Shown one piece after another: positions 22,740 to 34,098 of a stretch of DNA of 64,000 bases. The stretch covers positions 23,215,501-23,279,500 of the forward strand of contig BSWB01000001.1 in NCBI GenBank assembly GCA_033239125.1, given 5' to 3'. This DNA comes from Fagopyrum homotropicum (lineage: Eukaryota > Streptophyta > Magnoliopsida > Caryophyllales > Polygonaceae). The notes beneath the pieces are model-generated. The model was given only the letters and a program-made list of their open reading frames with translations. It made no database searches and had not been told where the DNA came from. The translations under genes and the position numbers were made by a program. Every line of letters starts with the position of its first letter. Position 1 is the stretch's first letter.

Positions 22740-25000
22740 AATCAACAGTTTTTAAAGACATACTCCTGGACAACACATAAAGGCTAGAAGATTAATTGCC
22801 TTATCGGAGACTCATATGCTAATACCAGCTGTTGTAGACCCATTGCCCTACTTATTAAGGAAGACAAGCTAACATTTCTGACATTTTGGCCACTGGAGAT
22901 ATCAAGAGTCTGTCAAATGTAAAACAAAAAGTAAGCCGGGACCATAAAAGCAGTATCGACTAAATTTGGCGATTCCAATGCCTCAAAAGACCAAGCTTTA
23001 AACAACTGATCAGCCTAGACATTGTTGAAGTTCGATGCTTCCTGCCTTCCTAGTATAATTGCTAGCATAAAAGGTAGCTAAACACACCCATAGTTCTATC
23101 GATCAAACCATTTGTTTAGCTAAGCATTAATAACCCTTCAAATATAAAACAAATTCCTAGAAATGCAATTACAGGTTCTTATAAACATCATGCAATGTAC
23201 TATGCGAATACAGCAAAGCAGCCCTAAAACGAGCTTCTACAACTCAACAATTAATGCTCATACAGTCATACAATTAAGTTTTGACATTCCCATAGGATAA
23301 TACAAATGGTCGGCCAAAAACCAAATATAGAAACCCAATTATGAAGTCTGAAGCACATCAATAATCATAGGTGATAAGCGGAATGGTTAGCCAGTGACCA
23401 TAAATAAAATTAAACGAGATTAATACTTAATACTGGCTAAAATCAGCCAAATATATGCGTATGTACCTAAAAACGATGATTTAAGCATAGTGGAAATATA
23501 TAAAAAATAGAGCTTTGATCATCTTCATCATGACAATACCAATAGCCAAATTCTACTACAAAATCTGAACCAGATAAGAAAATGCAATTAAGAATGCCAG
23601 TTAATATTACACAAGCTTCAAAGAGCACAACCAAAAAGATATTGTTCTACCATTGTAATGTAGAACCCCTTAAATTAGATGATAATCATCACTGAAATAC
23701 TTATTGAAGGAGATTGAACTCCTCTTCCCAGAAACACTTGAACATCTTGAGAGAATAAGACTCTCAGCTTGCAGATTGTCCATCATGGTCAACATTAACT
23801 CTACACAACCACCGCTTGTAGTTAGCTCATTTAACATTTACAATTCATATAACAGAGGTTATAAAGCGTGGAGGAATACAACAAAACTTTAGTAGATAAA
23901 CTCAGTTGTAACAGGACATGTAGAAAATAGTGTATTTCTAAAGCTGAAAGGTTCAGTGGCCCTTGTCACCTTTTTCTGCGGTTTGCATAAATACTTAAGA
24001 GAAGACCAAATGGAAAAGGCTGTTTATAATAGAAGGTACACTTGCATACAAAGATACACTATAGTAATCCACATTTTCAAAATAAAAAGTCAATTCATGT
24101 TATTACTATGTAACAATCATAAACAATGCTTATTAGATCTTTATAATGTTTACTGAATAATCTTTAGATTCTCCATAGGAGAAAACACATCTTAATTTTG
24201 GGTAACAAGGATAAAAATGAACTCTGTCAAGAAACATACCCTTAGTGTGTAAAGTGTGGCGAAGCTATCCCCAAGATATCTTAAAGTGGACATCCTAGAT
24301 ATATAGGTAACATTACACAAAATGGTCTAATTAGTGTCGCACTACTCTAGAACTGATAAAATTAAAGAAGCAATAATCCAAATGTCCTGCACAGTAAGCC
24401 ATTCATAGACAATTTAGATTAAGCATGTGCAAACTACAAATGTCCAACTACAAATTAACTGGCAACTCAAGACATGCATAGAGTTGTGCTATGGCTTCAA
24501 ATTGAATACATTTATGTGTATAACAAAATACTGCCAGAACATTCATAGACTTTGAATTCAAGTAGCTGACAATAGAAGAACAAATATTTGATAAAAAAAA
24601 TGTCAAGGAAATCACTTAAAGATAAATAAATCAAGGATGATGAAATTACTTACCTGCGCTAATTCAGGCAACGGCTAGAAATTTAAATGAAGGTGAATTA
24701 ACAACTTGCAGAGTAAACCATTTATCCTATTATGAAGGTGGATTAACAACCTGCACTGTACATTGAGTAATTAAAAACAAAATTGGACAGTGGATCAAAT
24801 TGCTCAAAATGAAGAGAAGAAGAGCCGATTTGTCTGCACACACTTGACTGGTAGGAAATTAAGGCCACCTTTTGCTAGTTTGAAGGGAGGATAACCTTGC
24901 TCAACTCGTAACCTGAAGATGAGATCTATTGAAAACAAAAGCCAACGAAAGAGAAAGAGAGAAGAAAATGGGATGGACATACCTAACGAAACCACGAGTT
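22740..25000. other. long non-coding stretch, no gene seen
   Basis: AT-rich DNA between the eL22 piece and the promoter-like region, consistent with introns of a decayed minus-strand gene. No domain, RNA gene or clear element ends were recognised. Confidence 0.3.
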
Positions 25001-25023
25001 CCTGGAGCCGAACGACGACAATA

Positions 25024-25076
25024 GATCCCATTTTTGTTCATTGATTTCACCTAAATCAATGAACAAAAATGGGATC
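25024..25076. repeat. perfect 24-bp inverted repeat with 5-base loop
   Basis: Arms 25024-25047 and 25053-25076 are exact reverse complements around CACCT. On the minus strand the hairpin overlaps an acceptor-like TTTAG and an ATG (MNKNGIYCRRSAPGTRGFV). Confidence 0.88.
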
Positions 25077-25359
25077 AGAAGTAAGTAATATATAGATGAA
25101 ATTAGAATCTCCAAAACAAAAAATAAGGGTCGATGAAGCACATACCTACTCACAAAATAACGGCTCGACAAATCAAATAAATAATCAGATAAAGATACCT
25201 GAACGATGAACGAAAGTCCGGAAGAACGAAGAAGAGAGATGATGAAGATTAAGGGCATACCTGAAAAAGAAAGAACGAGAGAGTACGAAGATTAACTATG
25301 GAAGAAACTGAAAGCGAGACCTGGTGTCGGCAGATGGAAGAGCCGATTTGAAGAGCTCC

Positions 25360-25640
25360 ATAGTCGGTTTAGGGTTCATAAGGAGAGGTTAAGTAAGACG
25401 TGGGCGATGGAGCGGCAAAGAAGAGTAGAAGATGACACGGGGCTCTTCCAGAATATGACAATGCAAGTCCTTATGAAACGTAGCAGTGAAACGTAGCAGC
25501 AAAACGTACAATGCAAGCCCTTATGAAACGTAACAGGCAAGCGTAAGAATAAAAAAGACCCTCGTAAGTATATAAGGGCGGCCCAATAGAAGAAAAAACG
25601 GCCCAATAAGTGAGGTCCGGCCTGTAAATTTCAATCCAAA
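25360..25640 (-). promoter_or_regulatory. promoter-like region with telo box and two site II motifs
   Basis: Minus-strand AACCCTAAA (25368-25376) is a telo box, and TATTGGGCC occurs twice (25588-25580 and 25608-25600), the TGGGCY site II type. This pair is typical of plant ribosomal-protein and other growth-linked promoters. It lies upstream, on the same strand, of the eL22 piece. Confidence 0.45.
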
Positions 25641-26172
25641 TTCCGAAAATTCCACTTTAGAAAATCCACTGTAGCAATCCTCCAACTCTTGCTTTTAAAG
25701 TATAAAGGATATACAGGCATTCGCTATTTAGTGTTGACAGTTAAATATCTCTAGTACCACAGGTGTTAGCTTTGGTTGTAAATGTTGTTAATAGGTTAAT
25801 CCCATTTAACAATGACCTCCTAGCTCTAGCTTATTATGTAAGCTCTGTATGACCTACAAATTCTTGCCCATTAGATGTCCTCGAGACTAGAGTTATCTGA
25901 AAAAAAATTATTTGTCGAGTTTGCTTCTAGGACTCGGCATGCATTGAGTTTCATTTTACAACATATAAGAGTCCTCATAGAATCGCGAGTGTGTTGAAAT
26001 TTGACCTTCGCACAACTTTGTAGAGGACACTACATGGAACTTATGTCATTTTTGGTTTTGTATGTTTTTTCTTTATTTTCTTCTGCGTTTTTATAGCAAG
26101 GAGTACTGGAAGGTAGTCTTATTACCTGTTGTAGGTTTGTGACATATTGAGTGATAAATTTGGAAAGCATGG

Positions 26173-26395
26173 TGAAGAAAGGGAAATGAACGAGATAATT
26201 TTTTCCTTGTGTCTATTAACAAAGAAGATTACATAATATATATATAGCTAAAGAAACCCTAAAAATAATGTACAAGAAAATAACCGAAAGATATGAAAGG
26301 TCACGTCATTACTACAAGGAAATAACCGAAAGATATGAAAGGTCACGTCATTACTATAAGGAAATAACCGAAAGATATGAAAGGTCACGTCATTA
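26173..26395 (-). repeat. 3' LTR of the minus-strand copia element
   Basis: 223 bp, starting TGAAGAAAGGGAAATG on the plus strand and ending in three copies of a 42-bp unit (CCGAAAGATATGAAAGGTCA within). It differs from the 181-bp partner by exactly one unit. Confidence 0.9.
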
Positions 26396-26401
26396 CTCCC
26401 C

Positions 26402-29316
26402 TCAAGTTGGAGCATGAAGATCGCGAATGCCCAACTTGCGGAGAAGGTATTGAAACTGTTGATTTCCCAACGCCTTGGTCATAATATCTGCAAGTTGCTC
26501 AGTGGTCCGAACGTGAGATGTAGTAATGGCACCACCAGTGAGGAGATCCCGAACAAAGTGCAAATCGATTTCGATGTGTTTGGTACGCTCATGAAATACA
26601 ATATTTGCGGAGATATGGAGAGCAGCTTGACTATCACATGAAAGACTCATAGGCGAGGTGTGTGGCACACCAAGAGAGTGCAGGAACGATTTGAGCCAAA
26701 GAAGCTCACAACAGGCGGTGGCCATAGAGCGATATTCGGCCTCAGCCGACGAGCGGGATACCGTGGGTTGTTTCTTGGTCTTCCACGAGACGGGAGATTG
26801 ACCAAGAAACACAAAATAACCAGTGAGTGAGCGACGGGTAAGTGGGCAAGAGCCCCAGTCAGAGTCACAGAAAGTAGACAGTTGAAGGGAACTCCCCCTC
26901 GATAAAAATAAGCCTTGTCCTGGATGCCCTTTAACGTACCGTAATACGCGAAGCGCGGCATCCCAATGATCAATTGTCGGTTTCTGCATAAACTGAGACA
27001 AGGTATGGACGGCATAGCTTAATTCCGGGCGCGTAATAGTATGGTAAATTAATCGACCTGCCAGACGACGATATTGATCAGGTGCCGAATATAGAGGTGC
27101 AGTCGAGCGAGCTAAGTCGTGATTCTAAGGGAGGGGGAACTCGACGGGCTTGGCGCCCAATAAACCAGCCTCAGATAGGATCTCAAGCGCGTAATTCCAC
27201 TGACATAGAAATAAACCGTCAGGACCGTGAGCGATTTTGATGCCAAGAAAGTATTTGAGAACGCCCAGATCCTTCATATGAAAGCAAGAATTCAGATACG
27301 TCTTAAATGTCCCGATCAGCGTAAGATCATTTCCTGCAATAACAAGATCATCCACATAGACCAACACGTGAAGCACCATTCCATTCCGAAGAAAGGAAAA
27401 AAGAGAATAATCGGCATATGAACGGGTGAAACCAAATTCTATCAAAGCAGAAGCCAACTTGGCGAACCAATTTCGAGGAGCCTGACGTAAACCATATAAA
27501 GACTTCCGTAATCGACATACACGATCGGAGGAAGCAGTAAAACCGGGCGGAAGACGCATATAGACTTCCTCGGCTAGATCGCCATGTAAAAACGCATTGT
27601 GGACATCCATCTGATGCAAATGCCAACCTTTAATAGCAGCAACAGATAAAAGCACCCGAACAGAATTCATCTTGGCTGCCGGTGCAAATGTTTCATTAAA
27701 ATCAATGCCCTCAACCTGCTTATTGCCAAGGACCACCAAACGAGCCTTATACCGCTCAATTGCGCCATCTGCTCTATATTTAATACGATAGACCCACTTG
27801 CAACCAATGGGCTTTTTGCCGGGCGGAAGAGGAACCAGATCCCATGTGCCGTTACGAGCTAAAGCATCAAGCTCGGCCTGCATAGCGGACCGCCAAATCG
27901 GGTCCCTAACAGCAACAGAAAACGATGCAGGCTCATATTGAGCAGTTAGAGCAGCTACAAACGCAATATGACGATCATTAAACTGACGAGACGTAACATA
28001 GTTAGATATAGGATAAGGAGTACCTGAGGAAGGGACGGAAACAGGAATAGTGGAGAAGTGTGGGGGTTCGATGACTCGAGTCGTATGACAAATGTAATCT
28101 CGCAAACGAACGTTTGGTTGGGTTGCTCTAGTAGATTGCTGAACCGGCATATTCGGGACTGAAGGAACCAACGGAACTGATACTTCGACCAAATCTGGAC
28201 CCGACGAAGGATTCAAAGGCGAAGACTGTGACTCAGAGATAGGCGAAACCGGAGACTGAGGGTCCGAAGCGATCGGGGTGTCCGTAACTGCAAACGGTGG
28301 AGAGTCATCAAAAATAGCTGGATGCGTGGAAGCCGAAGAGTATGAGGTGTTGTCAGGAATAGACACAACATCCTGAAATGGAAACATCGTTTCATGAAAT
28401 ACGACATCTCTTGATCCGAAAACTTTCTTGGTAGCCAAGTCCATAATCCGCCATCCCTTTTGCCCAAAAGGATAGCCTAAGAATACACATTTAGTGGCTC
28501 GAGCAACAAACTTATCACTGTTGTGAGGAATAACGGAGACAAAACGCAAGCATCCAAAAACCTTAATATGACCATAAGAAGAGAGTTTACCAAAGAGAAG
28601 TTTATGCGGAGATTTATGCTGAAGTAAATCCGATGGAGTGCGATTAATCAAATAAGCGGCCGTGAGGACACATTCGCCCAAAAAACTGACGGGTAAATTG
28701 GCTTGAAACATCAAGGCCCGAGCCACGTTGAGTAAGTGGCGATGTTTACGCTCAACCCGACCATTCTGCTTAGGTGTAGAAACACATGAGCTCTCAAACA
28801 AAATGCCGTGACGGGCGAAATAAGGCCGCAGGGGAACAAACTCCGTCCCGTTATCAGCACGAACACGTTTGACCTCTTTGCCAAACTGTCTTTGAGCATA
28901 AACACAAAAAATTTGTACCAACTGTACAACCTCAGTTTTAGCAGTAATTAGGTACACCCAAACAGCACGAGAAAAATCATCCACAACAGTTAGAAAATAA
29001 CGAGCGCCAGAAGACGTAGAGACTCGATAAGGACCCCAAACATCAAGATGAATCAACTCAAATAAAATTTATGCTTTATTACGACTAATGGGAAACGATG
29101 CCTGAGTTTTCTTTACTTGCAAACAAACAGAACATGAATCTAAAGTAGCAGATTTCAACTTGTCGGAAGCAATATTTGGTAAATAACTAATAGAACGATA
29201 AGATGGATGACCCATTCGCCTGTGCCAAATATCAGAAACAGACACGGATGCAGCAAACCCAGTCGGCTCAACACAGTCACCGACCAGCCAAAAGACCTCG
29301 CCCCACGCTTCACCTG
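26402..29316 (-). pseudogene. copia pol: pre-integrase, integrase, RT, RNase H
   Basis: From 29316 the pre-integrase part reads DIWHRRMGHPSYRSISYLP and CSVCLQVKKTQASFPISRNK, then a TAA stop (29071-29069). The integrase core follows: LIHLDVWGPYRV, VVDDFSRAVWVYL, VRADNGTEFVPL and PKQNGRVERKHRHLLNVARA, with the Asp-Asp-Glu triad visible. The reverse transcriptase shows CKWVYRIKYRADGAIERYKA, APAAKMNSVRVLLSVAA and the active site LVYVDDLVIAGN. A TAG stop (27127-27125) after VEFPLP breaks the link to RNase H, which reads CDSDWGSCPLTRRSLTGYF and SRSSAEAEYRSMA and ends LRKLGIRDLHAPT. Two single-base-type stops are the only pol defects I see. Confidence 0.9.
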
Positions 29317-29826
29317 TGATACGCCCCGGATGGCGATGTCATTCGTGTTTCCGGCTAGAAGGACCCGCACCATTTTGAAGACGTTTATTATTATTCGGCT
29401 ATTTAATAATTGACTTTTCATATTCGGAACTTTAATTCCGGAACTTAATTCCGTGAATTAAATTCCGACTTTTCATATTCGGAACTTAATTCCGACTTTA
29501 ATTCTGTCATTTATGTTTGAACCTTTGGTTAGCCCCCATCCACTATATAAGGATGACTTGACTCATTTGTAAAAGCATGTCTAAATTGAATACTAAGTAT
29601 TGAGAAGGAAAACCCTCTTACTTAGTTTAGGCATCACCTTCTTCTTCCATCATCTTCAAGTTCTTGCTTGGATCTAGTCTTTGATCCAAGCCTCCACATT
29701 CGAGGATCCTTTTGAAGGATCAGCCAAACGCTTCTGCCACCCAAAGTATTAGTTTGATCCGATTCAAACAATCAAGAAGAAGTAGTTGAAGTTTCTCCTC
29801 GATCTAGATCGCCCGTATTTCTATCA
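29317..29826 (+). repeat. 5' LTR of the small LTR element, copy 1
   Basis: 510 bp with TG/CA ends. It contains several AACTTAATTCCG repeats, a TATA-type CACTATATAAGGA (29540-29552), and an inverted pair around GGATCTAGTCTTTGATCC. Nearly identical to 30984-31480. Confidence 0.85.
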
Positions 29827-29979
29827 TTGGTATCAAAGCTTGGGATAGAGATCAAGTTCTTTACTTGTGTTATTGATTTTTCATCAAAAAATTTTTCTCT
29901 CTCTTTGGTGTTCTTTGAAGATCATCAAGTGTTCTTCGGTGTTCTTCGAAGATCTTCAAGTGTTTCTTCATCGTTCATC

Positions 29980-30004
29980 ATGTTCTATGATGATTATGAT
30001 TCTT

Positions 30005-30035
<31 letters not shown>

Positions 30036-30972
30036 GGAATGGTTACCTCCTCCATATCCACCGAAGGCCAAACAAACCACCTGGAGGTACCGACGGAGAG
30101 AATACTTTGAGGATGAGGAGTGGTTGCCTCCTCCGGACCCACCAAGGTCGATTTATTCCATGGATGGGCACCAACAGTATCCACACCAACAAGAATATTT
30201 TGAGGATACCTATGTTGCCCCAAGACGGAGTGCCAATCATGAGCAAGTTGACAATGTTGCCCCCCGACGGCGACATAGTCCCCAAGAGGAGTATGTTGTG
30301 CTCAAGGCAACAAATGATGCTCTAAAGCGTCAGTTAGAAGCTTTGAATGCACAAATTCTTGCTCACACAACGTCCTCCCAACCAAAAGAAGAACCTCAAG
30401 CGGTGTCTCAACCACGGTGTGAGTTGGTGGTCCAACCGTTGTGTGATGAAGTTGAAGACAAAGAAGATGTCGTCATTAATACTTGTGCCCCGATTATTCC
30501 AATTCATCTTGTCAATCTGTTATGTGGAGAATATTTTCAAGATGACAAAGATGAGATCATCATCAAGGGTGAAGAAGCCATCAGTCTTGACAATGACACC
30601 ATTATGTTGTTGGCCTACAAGTTCGAACCGGCTGAACCGAGGTTTGATTTTGTTTTGTCTAATAACATATTTACCGACTTACCCTTGCTTCGTTCCGGCA
30701 TGCCTCCGACGTACAATGTCACAAGCTTAGACGACATGGTAGACAAACTCACCGGCGAGACCATCCACATGTACTACAAGTTTGAGCCTCCCGATCTGGA
30801 GTTCGTCCTATTTATGTTCAACAAGCTTGGCGGCCCCACCGTTCTTTTGAAAGACTACAAGTCCAAGCCGCCCGACTTCAATAATGGGCATCCAGTGCTG
30901 CATTTCAAGGGTCTTGTTCCTCAAGTGACTCCTTTCTTTTCTGACGGTGAAACGGGGACGTTTCACATTTAA
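29980..30972 (+). CDS. unrecognised acidic/proline protein of the small LTR element
   Basis: 330 aa, starting at ATG 29980 (MFYDDYDSYDDDDD), the first ATG after a leader full of repeated GTTCTTCGAAGATCTTCAA units. It has an Asp run, two WLPPPxPP motifs (EEWLPPPYPPKAK and EEWLPPPDPPR), a Tyr/Arg-rich part, a short predicted coiled coil (YVVLKATNDALKRQLEALNA), an acidic middle (GEYFQDDKDEIIIKGEEA), and a C-terminal domain with LTGETIHMYYKFEPPD and VLFMFNKLGGPTVLLKDYKS. No RT, protease or zinc finger is seen. The same protein, with changes, is in the array at 42477-45022. Its conservation suggests a role for the element, perhaps a gag-like or captured host protein; I do not recognise the family. 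Confidence 0.75.
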
Positions 30973-30983
30973 GAGGAGGAGAA

Positions 30984-31480
30984 TGATACGCCCCGGATGG
31001 CGATGCCATTCGTGTTTCCAGCTAGAAGGACCCACACCATTTTGAGGACGTTTATTATTATTCGGCTATTTAATAATTGGCTTTTCATATTCGGAACTTT
31101 AATTCCGGAACTTAATTCCGTGAATTAAATTCCGACTTTTCATATGTTAGGCTTTTCATATTCGGAACTTAATTCCGATTTTAATTTTGTCATTTATGTT
31201 TGAACCTTTGGTTAGCCCTCATCCACTATATAAGGATGACTTGACTCATTTGTAAAAGCATGTCTAAGTTGAATACTAAGTATTGAGAAGGAAAACCCTC
31301 TTACTTAGTTTAGGCATCACCTTCTTCTTCCATCATCTTCAAGTTCTTGCTTGGATCTAGTCTTAGATCCAAGCCTCCACATTCGAAGATCCTTTTGAAG
31401 GATCAACCAAACGCTTCTGCCACCCAAAGTATTAGTTTGATCCGATTCAAACAATCAAGAAGAAGTAGTTGAAGTCTCCT
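30984..31480 (+). repeat. 3' LTR of the small LTR element, copy 1 (3' truncated)
   Basis: It begins TGATACGCCCC after the purine tract and matches 29317-29800. It stops before the final GATCTAGATC...CTATCA, so the end was lost on or after insertion. Confidence 0.8.
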
Positions 31481-32383
31481 CCAATCACCTTCCTCGTAAT
31501 GCGGTCCTGAATCACACACAACTTATCAGTCATAGTTACAATATATTGTAGTTCACTCATCAATCCTTGAAACGAGATTAGATTGCAGTAAAAATCAGGC
31601 ACATATAAAACATTAGAGATAGGAAGATGAGTTCCCAGTTTTACTGTCCCGGACTGAGTAGCGATCGAAGTGATATTATTCGGCAGCAAAATATTTGCCG
31701 GAGTAATCGAGCGCAAGTCGGTAAGTAGTTCCTTTCGACACGTCATATGATATGACGCACCTGTATCCAAAATCCACCGATTAGTTTTCTTATCCATTAG
31801 GTGATCGGAAGGTGGATTTGAGGCATGAAACTTCTTAAACATGTCCATCATGGAGGACCATTGAGCATCGGTGATCGTCGACGACAACGCTGCACGATCC
31901 TGGTTCGTATACTGGTGCTGACCGCCATGTCCTGAGCCACCAGCAGTTGGGCCACCAGTAGTTGGGCCACCAGCAGCGGTATTTGCGACTCCCTGGTGAG
32001 GACGATCAATTCTGGACGATGCACCAGACTTGGAGCGATTGCGGGAAGACGAATTACCATTGTTTTGTCGAAGATCATTCCACCATTCGGGGTACCCAAT
32101 AAGCTTAAAGCATGTACTCACATCGTGATTCTTTTGGCAATGAGAGCAAACAACCTTGGAACCGCTTCCGTCGGGTTTGACATTCTTGCGATCGTTGCCT
32201 CTGGTGATAGCCAAAGCCATAGCATCAATACGGGTTGTTTTATCAGTTGCGGAGGCATGACACCCCTCTTCTTGAACTACAAGTGAGTACACACGATTCA
32301 GAGATGGTAACGGATCTTGAGCGAAGATAGTCGATCGCACCGTCCCGTATATAACCTGATCAAGCCCCATCAAGAATTGATGG
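31481..32383 (-). pseudogene. copia gag C-terminal part and protease
   Basis: The frame reads QIHQFLMGLDQVIYGTVRST at its start, a zinc knuckle CSHCQKNHDVSTCFKLIGYP, a Gly/Thr-rich low-complexity linker with a triplicated PTTGG/PTAGG (about 31925-31985), and the protease active site WILDTGASYHMT (about 31745-31785). It ends at the small LTR element (RITRKVIGG). It is the continuation of the gag reading at 33421-34013 across the CACTA fragment. Confidence 0.88.
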
Positions 32384-32401
32384 ATTTGCTCTAGAGCAAA
32401 T
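32384..32401. repeat. 18-bp palindromic junction filler
   Basis: ATTTGCTCTAGAGCAAAT is a perfect palindrome made where the CACTA fragment ends in gag. One half (AGAGCAAAT, minus) is gag sequence; the other half is an inverted copy of it. Confidence 0.85.
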
Positions 32402-33420
32402 ATCGTGTTAGATTACTAAATAGTATAATATTAACCATTTATTAATTAATTTTATATATTGGACTTAATTAATCCAGTTGAGGCATTCAGTAAATTATCC
32501 ATCGGCCTAAGTAAAACTGCGCTACTTTGTTAACAAAACAATTAGGTATTTTAACAGGTAAAAATAGTTCTATTGAGGAGCAGCAATGGATGCTTAACAA
32601 GTAAAAATAGTTTTGGCTGACCTAATTAGGTATTTTTTCATAGTTCTAACGAGTAGAAGCAATCCGTCAGATTGAGAAGCAGACAAAGAGGGGAAAAGTT
32701 TAAACAGGTAAAAATAGTTCTATTGAGGAGCAGCAATGGGTGCTTAACAAGTAAAAATAGTTTTGGCTGACCTAATTAGGTATTTTTTTCATAGTTCTAA
32801 CGAGTAGCAGCAATGGTGCCGTCTGATTGAGGAGCAGACAAAGAGGGGAAAAGTTAGGGATAATCAGAAACTTAAATTCGAAACAGAGAAGAAGGACTGA
32901 CTGAAATCGAGAACAACTAAAATCAAAAATAAAACAAGGAAGAGGTGAAGAAGAGACGAAGACGATTACCTTCGATTTAGCAGCAAAAATGGTGGAAAGA
33001 GCCCTGTGGAAGAATTATGGAAGAGGCGAAGACGAGATTTCATGTAATTAGGGCACAACAGCGGCAACTTTGGCGCTCAACACTTCAACAGCGGCAAAGA
33101 CTTAGCAAAAAGGAAGCCAAAGGATGAGTCATCAAAAATTTTTTACAAGCCAATTTTTTTTATTTTTGGCGCTCAACAGCGGCAACTTTAGACATTTGCA
33201 TCGGTAATCAAGAGCCGACGCAAAAGGAAATTTTTTTAACGTCGGCATGTAAACGCGGTCGCAAAACAAAGTACTATTTGCGACGGCATTGATTACGCGG
33301 TCGCAAAATAAGCGACCATAGTTATCGCCGTCGCCATGCCGTCGCAAACACTGCTCATTGGCGTCGGGAAATACTTGCCGACGCAAATCTCCGTCGCAAA
33401 TCTAATTATTTTTTGTAGTG
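32400..33420 (-). mobile_element. one-ended CACTA fragment (1021 bp) in copia gag
   Basis: On the minus strand it starts exactly at CACTACAAAAAATAATTAG (33420) and matches 45510-46530 base for base over 1021 bp without length change. I noticed one clear substitution near 33061. It includes the subterminal GCGACGG array and both 155-bp tandem units. The other side ends in CACGATATT with no CACTA terminus. The codons AGA next to the terminus and AGA at the far junction could be a 3-bp target duplication. Confidence 0.9.
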
Positions 33421-34013
33421 TCTTCTTCTCTTTGCTTCTCCATTTTTACGTTAATATCACAGGTACACGTCCCACAGTCGCAAGTCACCATTGGAACGTA
33501 TGTGTAGAGCTCGTCCCATAATTGTTCCAATCGTCCGAAGTAGGCAGCCACAGATTGGCCATTCAAATCACACCGAGCGATTTCAGTTCGAAGATGGTGA
33601 ATCCGTGGAGCGTTTCCGACAGAGAAACGTTGCCGGAGATTATCCCACAATTCTTTAACAGTGTCGTTGTAGCGGATTGAGGAGCGAAGCGAAGTATTGA
33701 TGGATTGCAAAATCCAACCCACAAGCATGGAGTTAACGCTCCACCAATCTTCGATCTCGTCGGAATCGTCGTTAGGTTTCTTGAGGGATCCGTCAAGAAA
33801 CTTAAGTTTTCGCTTTGCTCGAAAGGAGTTGCGAATTCCTTTCTCCCATTCTTGAAAGTTGTTTCCTCTCAAGATCACCGGTGCTATATTCATCTCGGGA
33901 TTGTCAGAGGGATGAAGATAGTAGTAGGACGTTGGATCCAACGTCAAGGGTTTCTTCGTCACGATCTGCTTCAATTCATTGTTCTCATCACCGTTGTTTG
34001 ACATCTTGATCAA
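33421..34013 (-). pseudogene. copia gag N-terminal part
   Basis: It starts MIKMSNNGDENNELKQ (a second Met at codon 4 is also possible), then the typical YYLHPSDNPEMNIAPVIL, NNFQEWEKGIRNSFRAKRKL and a UBN2 gag domain (NDTVKELWDNLRQRFSVGNA, CDLNGQSVAAYFGRLEQLWD). It is open until MEKQREED, where the CACTA fragment cuts in. Apart from the insertion it looks undamaged. Confidence 0.88.
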
Positions 34014-34086
34014 TCGATCGGAAGATGTTTGTCAGTTTGGCGAGGAATAGATAGGACCGTATAAATTTGGTATTAGGTTTTTTGTG

Positions 34087-34098
34087 GCTCTGATACCA
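34087..34098 (-). other. primer-binding site of the minus-strand copia element
   Basis: TGGTATCAGAGC on the minus strand directly after the 5' LTR, complementary to the 3' end of initiator tRNA-Met as in most plant copia elements. Confidence 0.85.

Larger units (their letters stand above)
21707..25704. other. 4-kb composite insertion in intron 1 of the ABCF3 copy
   Basis: The ABCF3 intron match stops at about 21706 (GTTTTCTGT) and resumes at about 25705 (ATACAGGCATT). The block contains a copia leader plus LTR, an eL22 piece, long non-coding DNA and a promoter-like region, all on the minus strand. No flanking duplication was found, so the insertion mechanism is unknown. Confidence 0.7.
29317..31480 (+). 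mobile_element. small non-autonomous LTR element with an unknown ORF, copy 1
   Basis: The 5' LTR is 29317-29826 (TGATACGCCCC...TTTCTATCA). A primer-binding-like TTGGTATCAAAGC follows (29827). There is one ORF, a purine-rich tract AAGAGGAGGAGAA (30971-30983), then a 3' LTR from 30984. The 3' LTR lacks its last about 26 bases and stops at the copia border near 31480, so no target duplication is visible. There is no protease, integrase or reverse transcriptase. It sits in the copia element between the protease and pre-integrase parts. Confidence 0.85.

Noticed and set aside
26290..26396. Regular 42-bp repeats resembling a CRISPR array
   Set aside because: There are no unique spacers; the units are head-to-tail tandem copies inside an LTR of a plant retrotransposon.
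29827..29979. N-terminal extension of the small-LTR-element protein from a TTG start
   Set aside because: The extension begins in the primer-binding site and has no ATG; the first ATG at 29980 fits the conserved start seen in the other copy.
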